Assembly (NCBI GenBank): GCA_023078555.1
Contig: CM041199.1
Coordinates: forward strand, 5,709,315 to 5,773,314
Direction of reading: 5' to 3'
Length of the DNA: 64,000 nucleotides
Source: Ulva prolifera
Taxonomy: Eukaryota > Chlorophyta > Ulvophyceae > Ulvales > Ulvaceae
In this document: one piece after another, positions 53,818-64,000 of the stretch
How the letters are laid out: every line of letters begins with the position of its first letter
Position numbering within the stretch: position 1 is the first letter of the stretch
Notes under the pieces: model-generated
Told to the model about the DNA's origin: nothing
Database searches by the model: none
The model's input: only the letters and a program-made list of their open reading frames with translations
Program-made: the position numbers and the translations under genes

Positions 53818-54877
53818 CCTTCATCCGCTTGCGGTCAACATGACCGTCCCGAGTTCGTGTAAAGCGGACATGCCCCCGTCTGCGTGGAGTGAGAATGATT
53901 GCTTGGACTCCGTCTTCATTGAAGTTTCCTTCATCCGCTTGGAGTCAACATGACCGTCCCGAGTTCTTGTAAAGCGGACATGCCCCCGTCTGCGTGGAGT
54001 GAGAATGATTGCTTGGACTCCGTCTTCATTGTAGTTGCCTTCATCCGCTTGGAGTCAACATGACCGTCCCGAGTTCGTGTAAAGCGGACATGCCCCCGTC
54101 TGCGTGGAGTGAGAATGATTGGTTGGACTCCGTCTTCATTGAAGTTGCCTTCATCCGCTTGCGGTCAACATGACCGTCCCGAGTTCGTGTGAAGCGGACA
54201 TGCGCGCGTCTGCGTGGATTGTTTTTGATTGCGTGGACTCCGTCTTCATTGAAGTTGCCTTCATCCGCTTGCAGTCAACATGACCGTCCGAGTTCGTGTA
54301 AAGCGGACATGCCCCCGTCTGCGTGGAGTGAGAATGATTGTTTGGACTCCGTCTTCATTGAAGTTGCCTTCATCCGCTTGCGGTCAACATGACCGTCCCG
54401 AGTTCGTGTGAAGCGGACATGCGCGCGTCTGCGTGGAGTGAGAATGATTGCTTGGACTCCGTCTTCATTGAAGTTGCCTTCATCCGCTTGGAGTCAACAT
54501 GACCGTCCCGAGTTCGTGTAAAGTGGACATGCCCCCGTCTGCGTGGAGTGAGAATGATTGCTTGGACTCCGTCTTCATTGTAGTTGCCTTCATCCGCTTG
54601 GAGTCAACATGACCGTCCCGACTTCGTGTAAAGATGACATGCCCCCGTCTGCGTGGAGTGAGAATGATTGCTTGGACTCCGTCTTCATTAAATTGCCTTC
54701 ATCCACTTGGAGTCAACATGACCGTCCCAAGATCGTGTGAAGTGGACATGCCCCCGTCTGCGTGGATTAATTATGATTGCGTGGACTCCGTCTTCGTTGA
54801 AGTTGCCTTCATCCGCTTGGAGTCAACATGACCGTCCCGAGTTCGTGTAAAGCGGACATGCCCCCGTCTGCGTGGAG
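53818..54877. repeat. Satellite block of a+b dimers, second copy
   Basis: Duplicate of 7678-8737 with one 110-bp unit gained on the left relative to it and one lost on the right. It shows that unit turnover continued after the duplication. Confidence 0.9.
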
Positions 54878-54990
54878 TTTTTTTGCAGTGTTGCTTTCTT
54901 GTGGTTGCTGGTGTGGCAGCCGGTCGCTGGGTTGGCTTGATGTTGTTTGTTTGCTTTGCCATACAATGGCCAGCTATGTGTAACTTAACA
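54878..54990 (+). repeat. Mini-element M at a junction, second copy
   Basis: Duplicate of 8738-8850, bridging satellite and the truncated Gag region of Copia-2A. Confidence 0.75.
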
Positions 54991-56580
54991 CCGACCACGG
55001 TGCTGCTTGCGCCAGCCATGGCCTGGTTTGCCCGCGGGCGCCCCTGACCTAGCCTGCAGCTGCCGCTTTTGTTTGAGCAAGTCAGCATGCTCAGTCAAAC
55101 GTGATATGATCACATGAGGGGAGGAGTGTTGGACTTCGCCGCGCACAGCGTTGAACTCCTCCCCCACCTCTAACAGATATGTGTAACTTAGGGACCTCTA
55201 ACAGTTTCAAACGAAGCCATCGCTGGCCCACATCGGCACCTAGTGCCTCCAGTTGAGTGTAAACACTCATCACATCACCACAATATGTCGCGACATCTTT
55301 ATTGTGTTGTGAGAAAGAATTAAACCGACTCCACAATCTGTGGATCTCGGCTTCAGTGCTAGGCATATACTTTGCAGTCAAGTAAGACCATGCTTCACAC
55401 AGGTGTGGCATGCGATAGACAGTCGTCCTATCCGCGTCAGGCAAAGACATCAGGACCTGTGTCCTCGCCCTAGCATGAACACGATGTTCGTCCGCAGACG
55501 GTGCGCGCTGCAACAGATGATCTAACTCAAATTGGCCTACCCACAAAAAGACTTTCTGTTCGTACGCAACGAAACTTTCAGTCTTAAAATTCCATTCAGG
55601 GAGTTTTCCTTTGGTCAAGTCAGGCTCGCTACGTCCCCGAGATGCACGCAGCGCTGCGGTCAACGTCTCGAGCGTGATGTATGACTCAGTGTGACCGTGA
55701 TCGTCAACAACATGAGAGGAAAAAGGCACCTGCTGGCTGCTCTGCCCAGTGTGGGAAGAGGGTCGTGGCCGGACAATTCGTCCGCCCCGGAGCAACATAC
55801 CCGCGGGCTGTTCTCCGTCAGGGAGCTGCTGGTCAGCGTGCCTGTCGACGAGAGGCTGCTGGTCAGCATCGTCACGCCTCTCCTCGCGAGGAGAGTTGGC
55901 GTTGGAGTTGGCATTAGAAAGAGACATCCTGCATTAGGACAGACGGTTGTTTGTTGCGCGCAGCAACTAACCAGTGGGATGGCTCGCAAGCCGACAGGTT
56001 GAGAAAAATAAGCGAACGCGTTTGCTTTTCTCAGCGCTGATCATTAAAACAAGCTTCTCGAATTGTGTCTAACAACAATATACTACGAGAAAGCTTAATG
56101 ATGCTTGCGCTTTTGACCGCAGTCTGAGCGCCGGCAGAACACTGGAATGCCCGCCGTGTCTGCGCACAGACATTGGTCGACGGCTTCCTGAACAAGACCA
56201 TAAACAGACATAACGCTAACATTCACCGATACCATGTCAGAAATGAGTTCTATCGTCAGGTCAGACGCGCAGTCTTAAGTCAGGTGAGGTCAGGGCAGCC
56301 AGCGTTCCATACCTGCTGCGCACAGAGGTAGAACCGAGGAACGCTGTAAGGGAGTGCTAGAACCGGGAAACAGTGAGAAGAATGGTTACAGATCTCAGTG
56401 TGCACATGCCTATATGCACACTGAACACTCAAGGTTACGGCGGGAAACCCTCGTGGGATCTCTCTCACTACATCGAGACAATCTTGGCTGGCGGCTTACC
56501 CCTGCACTGGATCCGCGGATCGTCCGTGCATGGGTGCACCTGTCACCACACTGCTGCCGGCAGGCTCATGCATTGTGACA
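54991..56580 (-). mobile_element. Copia-2A, second copy (5' part)
   Basis: Duplicate of 8851-10440 with LTR 56235-56580, primer site 56223-56234 and a Gag start at 55927. It is broken in the same way. Confidence 0.85.
55177..55193 (+). repeat. 17-bp stub of mini-element M, second copy
   Basis: Duplicate of 9037-9053 with the same 11-bp flanking repeats. Confidence 0.6.
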
Positions 56581-57375
56581 TCCACGCCCCTTTGCCGCTC
56601 TGCCGGCGCCACCGCGGCTCGTACCGGCGCCTGGGGCGGCGGCTGCGGGCCGGGCAGGCTGCTCGCGCGTGCCGGCACCCGCGCCAGGTGCTGACTGTTC
56701 AGCAGTGGCTGCAGGCGGGTCGGCAGGGGCGGGCTGAGCTGTCGGCGGGGGTGGCGGCGGGGGAAGGTCCGGCTGAGGCTGCTCCACGGGGTGCGCGGCG
56801 CCTGCGCTGGCTGTGGCTCCACGGTCGGTGGGTTCATCATTGGTGGGAATCGGGCGGTCGGAGTATGGTCGATGCGCTGGTGGTGCGTCTGTAGGCGTCG
56901 CTGCTCCGGTGGCTGCTGCAGGGGTCGGCGCTGGGGCTGGCGTGGCTGATGTGCTTGACGGACCTTCAGCAGCTGGAGCAGCCTTGGCTGCTTCTTCAGT
57001 GCAGGGAGGTTCCTCAGAGCTGCTCCGGGAATGCTGGCCCGAGGGTGGACCGGGATCCTCTCTCAGCTTCGCCCGCCGTGACCGCGGAGCGCTAGCTGGC
57101 ACAGATTCAACTTGTAACTTGGTTGCGAGCTGCTTCAGGAGCCGGCTAGCGGCTGCTGGCGGTTCATGTGGAGTCTCATCTACTTTGTTGTCCTCAGCTT
57201 CGACCTCTACGAGGCTGCCTTGCAAGCAGCACTCGCAATCAGATCTGGCAGCTGCTGCTTCATCTTTTGCTTCTGGATGCAGCACAGCGCGCTGGAGCTT
57301 GATGGGCGAGCGTGCTGGAGCTGCGACGCCTTCAAGCGTCCCAGAACGCCTTCTGTTCGACGTCGAGGATATGCT
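56566..57375 (-). CDS. Unidentified Pro/Ala-rich coding fragment, second copy
   Basis: Nearly identical to 10426-11235; I noticed one residue change (Lys-Val preceded by Asn instead of Ser in the DETPHEPP segment). No domain is recognised and no ATG start is visible. It ends in the LTR of the second Copia-2A. Confidence 0.35.
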   Translation of the reverse strand, partial: SISSTSNRRRSGTLEGVAAPARSPIKLQRAVLHPEAKDEAAAARSDCECCLQGSLVEVEAEDNKVDETPHEPPAAASRLLKQLATKLQVESVPASAPRSRRAKLREDPGPPSGQHSRSSSEEPPCTEEAAKAAPAAEGPSSTSATPAPAPTPAAATGAATPTDAPPAHRPYSDRPIPTNDEPTDRGATASAGAAHPVEQPQPDLPPPPPPPTAQPAPADPPAATAEQSAPGAGAGTREQPARPAAAAPGAGTSRGGAGRAAKGRGCHNA

Positions 57376-57814
57376 CTAACCGAGCGCCGTCATAAAATGT
57401 AATCCTTGCACTTTGTTTTCTTTTTGTGCTTCGCGGGCGGGTTCTTTTAGCTCCGCTCCTAGTCGCTTCACAGACAGAGCCACCGGGACTGCAACTTACA
57501 GCCACGGCAACAAGGCACCGTCCGGAACGCGAGGACCTAAACTAAACGCAGCAGTCTATTTAACGAAATAGATAAAGCATATTGGCATTGAATTCACGAG
57601 AACGCTCGTGCTCCTAGGAGCTGGGCTGTACGACCGCTGTCGTTACAGCACTCGAAACTTCCACAGCGCAGCTCTAAACACAGACAAATGGACCATAAAA
57701 CAAATCTAATTAATCAGATGCCAATATCTACTGCGAATTGTGTTTGCAGGCCTGCGGCGCACAGGAGCAAAGCGCCACAGTAGCGTCACGAATACAATGG
57801 ACGAAGAGTCAGGA
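57376..57814. other. Non-coding stretch, nothing recognised
   Basis: Duplicate of 11236-11674. No gene, repeat or LTR is supported. Confidence 0.4.
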
Positions 57815-60800
57815 GTCATGGTAGGGTTCCTGTCATGGAAATGACATGTCGGCAGGATAACCCTGAGCCCAGTCCTGCTGTGTACTCTCCACGATTTGGA
57901 GCTGGCTCCTCTGCGGAGATCATCCGACGTGACCCTGCTCGGGCAACACCGGAAATGGCCAGATCAGCTTTGCATCGCACGCGCGCGACATCTAGAGCTG
58001 CCGCTCACCCCAACGTCCCTGTCCCCCCCCGTGTGCGCGGCGAAGTGCATCACCCTGTCGCTATGCCCTCTCGCACTGCGCAGTATGTTGTCACGCGCAA
58101 CGCTGTGTTGCACGACCCTGGTGTAGAAGCTGCCTTTCCTGTTCAATTGTCTGTCAGTGCGTCTGATGATGACATGGATGCGGACGACTCTAATCCTGGC
58201 ATCTACGATGATGACGATGAATAGGATATGGACTACACCGTCTCAGATGATGAACGTGCTGCGGCCCATCAGAATCTGGAGGCTCAGCGGGTCCGTTCCG
58301 GAAGTAATTCGGCAGCGGCCTCAGCATCTGGCGCGGGGGCAGTTGCTCAGCCCCTGCGAGGAGCCGAGGCGCCGAGGCCCTTCTAGGAGGATGAGCCAGA
58401 TGAGGTGGAGACCGGGTCCGAATTAGGGGGAGAGGAACCGGACCCCTCAGCCGCAGTTGGGGTTGATTTGCCTGACGAGGTAAGGGCCATTCCAGCTGCC
58501 CTACCCCGCATTAAAATCAATCCTCTTGTACGCAAACGCCTTGTTCCATTGGCTGCGGATGTAGCAGCTGTACAAATGCATGAGCCTGCGGGCTCTGACA
58601 TTGATAGTAGTGAGACAGTTGTAGCTGCTATTGATGTTTCAGCTTGCGATCAGGACACATCAGCCGCGGCTGACTGTGGAGTGTCCTGTGCAGGCCTGAA
58701 GCCTCAGCATGTGGAGTCTGGTGAGCAGCGGAATGCTCAGCGACGTGGGCCGCGCAGAGCACCTGCCGCCAGGAAGCAGAAGGCCTCCGACCCTGACATG
58801 CCTTCTTTGAAGGAAGCACTCGCGAGTGCTGACAGGGATGCATGGCTGCGTGCCATGCAGGAGGAGGTAGATGCACTGGGTGAGCACGGAACCTTCGGGT
58901 TGTGCTATCTGCCTGCGGGCAAACGGGCTATCTCGGGCAACTGCGTGCTCAAGATCAAGCGTGGGCCTGCTGGTGAGGTTCAGCGGTATAAGGCACAATA
59001 TGTAGCTCGTGGTTTTTCTCAGGTAGAAGGTATAGATTTCTTCGAGACCTGGTCTTCTGTTGGTAGTTACGCGACACTGCGTGTGTTGCTGTCAGTTGCT
59101 GCTCAGGAAGACTTAGAGATTAGACACATAGATATTCAGTGTGCTTTTCTGAATGGCGAGCTGGAGGAGGAAGTGTTCGTTGAACAGCCCCCGTTCTTCA
59201 CTGACTTAGTGAAACGTTCTTCACTGACGGGACAGCACATGTATGGAGATTGCATAAAACCTTGTATGGCCTGAAGCAAGCTGCTCGCGAGTGGCATAAA
59301 GCTTTAATAAAGGTCCTAGCTGAGATGGGATTTGTGTGCGCACAAAGTGATCCCGGAATGTATGTTAGAACATCAGGTTGCTGTTTTATTTTCTTATGGG
59401 TCGATGACTTGTTCATTTTTTGCAGCTCTGCGGGACTGCAAGAACTTGTCGACATCATTCTCACGAAATTCGAGGGCAGGGACCTAGGTGAACTTGCATG
59501 GGCACTTGGCACAGAGATCATGCGTGATCGCAAGGCCAAAACAATCATCATGACACAACGAAACAAAATTCGAAACTTGCTTGAAAAGTACAGTATGTGT
59601 GACTGTCGCAAATCTCCCACTCCCTTAGTGCCGCGGCAACAACTAAGGAGTGCGAAAGAGCATCTTGACGTGGAGAAAGCCAGTGCTGCTGAGCATTCCA
59701 GGTTCATGCGTGCTGTAGGGAGCATCCAGTATATTGCAGGAGTGACACGACCTGACCTGAGCTATGTGGCACATGCCCTGGCCCGGCACATGTCTAGTAG
59801 TCTAAAGGAACATTGGTGTGCCGTGCAACATGTTCTGAGATACCTGCAGTCCACAAAGAATCTAGGGATAAAATTTGAGGGACACGGGTGTTTATTAGAA
59901 GCTTTTTCGGATGCAGATTTTGCGAACTCTGCTGATATGAAAAGCGTATCTGGTATAGTTATTTGAGTGTATGGAAACTCTGTTCTCTGGCGTTCGAAGA
60001 AACAGAGTATAGTGGCTGGGGATACAACAGAGGCTGAGCTCATCGCGATGAGTGCAACAGCCAACGAGTTAATGTGGGTGAAGCAGTTGCTTCTCGATTT
60101 GCAGCTCGTCCCACATAAGCCAACTCTGTATCCGTAAGTTACACATATCTGGCCATTGTATGGCAAAGCAAACAGACAACATCAAGCCAACCCAGCAACC
60201 GGCCGCCACACCAGCAACCACAAGAAAGCTTACTTACGAACACCAGAAACCACAAGCCAACTCTGTGGGGTGACAATAAGAGTGCCAACATTTTGGCTGT
60301 CAATGCTGTGTCCACTGACAGATCCAAGCACATTCGTGTGCGGCACTTGCGAGTGCGGGAATATGTCCAGATGGATGAACTTAAGGTAGCATGGGTAGGC
60401 ACTATTGATCAATTAGCGGATGTTGTTACTAAAGTGCTGCCCGGACCTGCTTTGCAAGAAGTTCGTAATAAACTCCAGCTAGTGGAGACGTAGCAGGGTT
60501 TATGGGGGAGTGTCACAATGCATGAGCCTGCGGGCAGCAGTGTGGTGACAGGTGCACCCATGCACGGACGATCCGCGGATCCAGTGCAGGGGTAAGCCGC
60601 CAGCCGAGATTGTCTCGATGTAGTGAGAGAGATCCCGCGAGGGTTTGAGTCGTAACCTTGAGTGTTCAGTGTGCATATAAGCATGTGCGCACTGAGATCT
60701 GTAACCATTCTTCTTACTGTTTCCCGGTGCTAGCATCTTCCTCTTACAGTGTTCCTCGGTTCTACCTCTGTGCGCAGCATGTATGGAACACTGGCCTCCT

Positions 60801-60857
60801 GACCTGATCTGAACTGAGACTGCGCGTCTGACCTGACAAGATGTAGCATTTGTGACA
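57815..60857 (+). mobile_element. Copia-2B, second copy (3' half)
   Basis: Duplicate of 11675-14717 with reverse transcriptase, RNase H interrupted by mini-element M, and 3' LTR 60511-60857. Confidence 0.87.
60130..60253 (-). repeat. Mini-element M in Copia-2B, second copy
   Basis: Duplicate of 13990-14113 with the same 13-bp flanking repeat AAGCCAACTCTGT. Confidence 0.85.
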
Positions 60858-61870
60858 GATGCCAACGGGATCTCCGCCAGCGCTGCCACCGCCCCCATCC
60901 CCACTTCCCCGCCGGCCCACGCCAACGCCGACCCGCCGCCGTTCTCCGCGACCGCTCCTGGTTGCCTCCGCACCCCATCTCCAATGTCAGACATTGACTT
61001 CACGCCTACAGCGGAGGAGGCCGAATTCCTCGGCCTCACCCCTCCACCAACAGCCCGCACATGAGGACGACGCAGCGACCGCGCAGCCCGATGCTTCCGC
61101 GGTGGACTGGGTCGACCAGGAGGACCTGGTGTGTGACGGCCGCGCAGTCGACGCGCAGCGTGTGGGTACGCACTCACAAGCAGAGCTGCTTCTGAAACAA
61201 TCCAACAGATACTTGACTCTAGATCTGCACGCGGACGACTTCTGGCAGCGCTTGCGTAGTGGCTATGCACATGATTCTGATTTTGCCGAGCCACCTGCAT
61301 CATACCATTACGACCCTGAGCACCAGATGTACCTGCACAAGAACAAGATTGTTGTCCCTAATCATGATCACTTACGCCGGCAAATTCTGTTGTGGCACCA
61401 CGTACACCCCTGGCATGCACACATGGGTGTCTCTCGCACAGCATCATTGATCATAGACTCATTGTACTGGCCAGATATACACAAGGATGTCAAGAAATTT
61501 GTGTCACAATGCATGAGCCTGCGGGCAGCAGTGTGGTGACAGGTGCACCCATGCACGGACGATCTGCGGATCCAGTGCAGGGGTAAGCCGCCAGCCGAGA
61601 TTGTCTCGATGTAGTGAGAGAGATCCCGTGAGGGTTTCCCGCCGTAACCTTGTGTGTTCAGTGTGCATATAAGCATGTGCACACTGAGATCTGTAACCAT
61701 TCTCTTTACTGTTTCACGGTATTAGCACTCTCCTTTCAGCATCTCTCGGTTCTACCTCTGTGCGCAGCAGGTACGAGATGCTGGCTGTCCTGACCTGACT
61801 TGAACGAGGACTGCGCGTCCGCCCTGCACAAATGATAGCTTTTCTGACAATTTGTGTCACAATGCCATAG
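60858..61870 (+). mobile_element. Ty3/gypsy-like integrase fragment, second copy
   Basis: Duplicate of 14718-15730. The integrase zinc-binding domain lies at about 61345-61516, and the solo LTR interrupts it. Confidence 0.75.
61502..61849 (+). mobile_element. Solo LTR of Copia-2, second copy
   Basis: Duplicate of 15362-15709 with the target duplication ATTTG on both sides. Confidence 0.9.
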
Positions 61871-64000
61871 TGTCACGACATGTGGGTCGTTAGCAAGCAC
61901 TCTGTGTTTACATGAGAGAGGGCGACATATTTATGCAATGAGTTTGAGGTCACACCTGTCACGACATGTGGGTCGTTAGCAAGCACTCTGTGATGCTCAC
62001 TAACTACAGCTACACTATATGCAGATCAATATCCCACAGTCATGACCACTAGCACACTGTTGCTGCATGATATGCATTAGCCGCTACATTGACTCAGCAC
62101 GAGTCAGCGCGAGTCAGCGCGAGTCAGCATGTCTACTCAGCGGGCGCTCAGCACTAGGCTAAACACACTTCTCTCAACACGCCCCCATAGTCTAGGGCAC
62201 AACGCCAAGCGTCTGACGATGCTTCTCAAACATCTGTTGCGACAGTGGCTTCGTTAAAACATCAGCTGGATTGTCAGCTGTTGGAACTGGTATGAATCTC
62301 ATCTGCTGTCGCTTCACCTTCTCTCTCACATGATGAAAAACAATTTCTATGTGCTTAGTCCGGGCAGCTGAAAGTGGATCTTCAATTAAACTCTTCGCTG
62401 CCCTGTTGTCAATCCCTATTGGTATACAAGCAGGAGGAAGGCCCACTTGAGGAGCCATGTCGTACAGATACTGTACTTATTTTGCAATCTCTCCAGCTGC
62501 TATGTATTCTGCTTCTGATGATGAGCGACTCACGGTGGCCTGCTTGGAACACTTCCAAACAATGCTACCTATGCCGCACTTCACAATGAAGCCTGTCGTT
62601 GATTTCCTTGTATACACACAACCAGCCCAATCAGAATCACAGAAACCATGCAATGCACATTCAGGGCCTCCTAGTCTCAAGCTGTAGGAAGCAGTGCCAT
62701 GCAGGTATAGCAGCACATCTTTCAGCCTAGCAAAGTTGCTGCATGTTGGCTGAGCAGTAAATCTGGCCAGGTAGGAGACAGCGAACGCAACATCTGGCCT
62801 GGTGTGGTTGGCAATGTGGAGAAGAGCTCCCACAATAGACTTGTACTGCGAAATGGCGGTTGGATCTGTGATTGTTTGACCTGATGGGTCTTTATATACA
62901 TTGACGATCATTGGGATTGACACTGGCCATGCATCTTGAAGATTGTGCTCATCAATCAGCTTTTCAATGTGGCGTTGCTGCTTTAAGTAGACGAGCTTCT
63001 GTTGGCGATTTCGTTGAATTGACATTTGCAGGAAGAACTTTGACTCACCCAGATCTTTCCCAGGGAATTTGAGCAAGATTGCTTGCTTGATCTTCTGAAC
63101 GCTGCTCAATTTCTTGGCAGCAATCTGAATGTCGTCCACATAACAAAGGAGGAGGACAAAGCCGAGTTGCTCAGAGAACAACATGAATAATGCACCATCG
63201 CTCTTGTTCTGGACAAATCCCAGGAAGACAATGTGGGCTGAAAGCAGCTTGTTCCACACACGTGGAGCCTGCTTGAGGCCATACAGACTCTTGTTCAAGA
63301 GACAAGCACGGCCTGTGTTATCATCATATCCCGCTGGCTGTTGCATGAATATCTGCTCTTCTAGATCGCCCTGGATGAAGGCATTTTTGATATCAATGGC
63401 ATGGCACTCAAGATCGAAGCTCGCCACGATAGAGAAGAACAGGCGGACTGTGCTTGCACGCACAACTGGAGAAAAGACTGCATTGTAGTCTACTCCAGGT
63501 CTTTGAAAGAAGCCTTTGATCACAAGGCGCGCTTTGTAGCGCTCAATTGAACCATCTGCGTTCAACTTCCTCTTGAACACCCATTTGGATGGAATGGCCT
63601 TTTTGTCACGTGGCACTGCCATGAGTTCCCACGCATTCATTGACACGAGAGAATTGTACTCCTCATCAGCTGCAACTTGCCAAAACGGCGCTTCAGGTCC
63701 AGCAAGTGCTGCTTCAATGGTCAAGGGCTCAGGAGCAAGCCCTACAGCCGAAAATTCACATGGGCGTTGCGTGGGAGACCGTGCATGAATTGCCGATAAG
63801 GATCCTGAGGTGGCTGTCGTTTGCGCGGAGGATTGCGCCGTGGCATGACGGGTTGCACGGCGGACTCATCAGAAGGTTCCTCTTCTGGAGCTGCATCCTC
63901 AGGCGCTTGCTCTTGTTCATCATAGAGCGGATTTGTCGACATGAGTGGCTGCACATGCGCCGGCGGCAATGGCAGAGAAATTTGCTGCTGCAATTGCTGC
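61871..64000 (-). mobile_element. Copia-3, second copy, cut by the window end
   Basis: Duplicate of 15731-17860. The left LTR is 61871-62179, followed by the RNase H and reverse transcriptase region (62192-63724) and the end of the Gag-integrase region. A few silent or conservative base differences from the first copy are visible, for example Ala for Thr in SIVGALLHIAN. Confidence 0.9.

Larger units (their letters stand above)
39875..64000. repeat. Segmental duplication, second copy
   Basis: Matches 1-17860 with the same order of satellite, TRIM-1, LTR-X, Copia-1, satellite, Copia-2 fragments, gypsy fragment and Copia-3. It is longer by 6266 bp because of two insertions, TRIM-2 (854 bp with target duplication) and Copia-2C (5412 bp with target duplication). 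Confidence 0.93.

Overview
The window looks like nuclear heterochromatin from a eukaryote, most likely an alga or another protist. It holds LTR retrotransposons of several families nested in one another, two families of miniature LTR elements (TRIM-like), a complex satellite, and one stretch that might be host-derived. I recognise no complete host gene, rRNA or functional tRNA gene. Nothing fixes the species. The half-tRNA primer sites of two Copia families recall Drosophila copia and the Volvox element Osser, so a green alga is a reasonable guess but no more. Pericentromeric or subtelomeric DNA would fit; I see no telomere repeat.

Layout: 1-601 satellite. 602-3124 5' part of an LTR element (LTR-X) with a Gag-like ORF, its LTR hit by a 321-bp TRIM (TRIM-1). 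3125-7677 Copia-1A. 7678-8737 satellite. 8738-8850 a small repeat, here called mini-element M. 8851-10440 5' part of Copia-2A (minus). 10441-11674 an unidentified Pro/Ala-rich coding fragment (minus) and non-coding flank. 11675-14717 3' half of Copia-2B (plus). 14718-15730 Ty3/gypsy-like integrase fragment holding a solo Copia-2 LTR. 15731-20467 Copia-3 (minus). 20468-25403 a copy of the end of the Gag-like ORF plus Copia-1B. 25404-40475 a 15-kb satellite array carrying 11 copies of mini-element M and another TRIM-1.

From 39875 to the window end the block 1-17860 is repeated almost base for base. The coordinate offset is 39874, then 40728, then 46140. The two steps (854 and 5412 bp) equal two insertions found only in the second block: an 849-bp TRIM (TRIM-2) and a 5407-bp Copia-2 element, each with a 5-bp target duplication. 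The duplication is therefore recent, and these two insertions are either younger than it or unique to that copy.

Two priming systems coexist. Copia-1 and Copia-3 carry a primer site matching the anticodon region of initiator tRNA-Met (half-tRNA priming). Copia-2, LTR-X, TRIM-1 and TRIM-2 all carry (T)GGTATCGGTGA, which would pair with a whole tRNA 3' end. Both TRIM families also contain tRNA-like modules with recognisable A and B boxes. The satellite is built on a 55-bp quantum, and mini-element M was multiplied with it. These points are the main novelty candidates.
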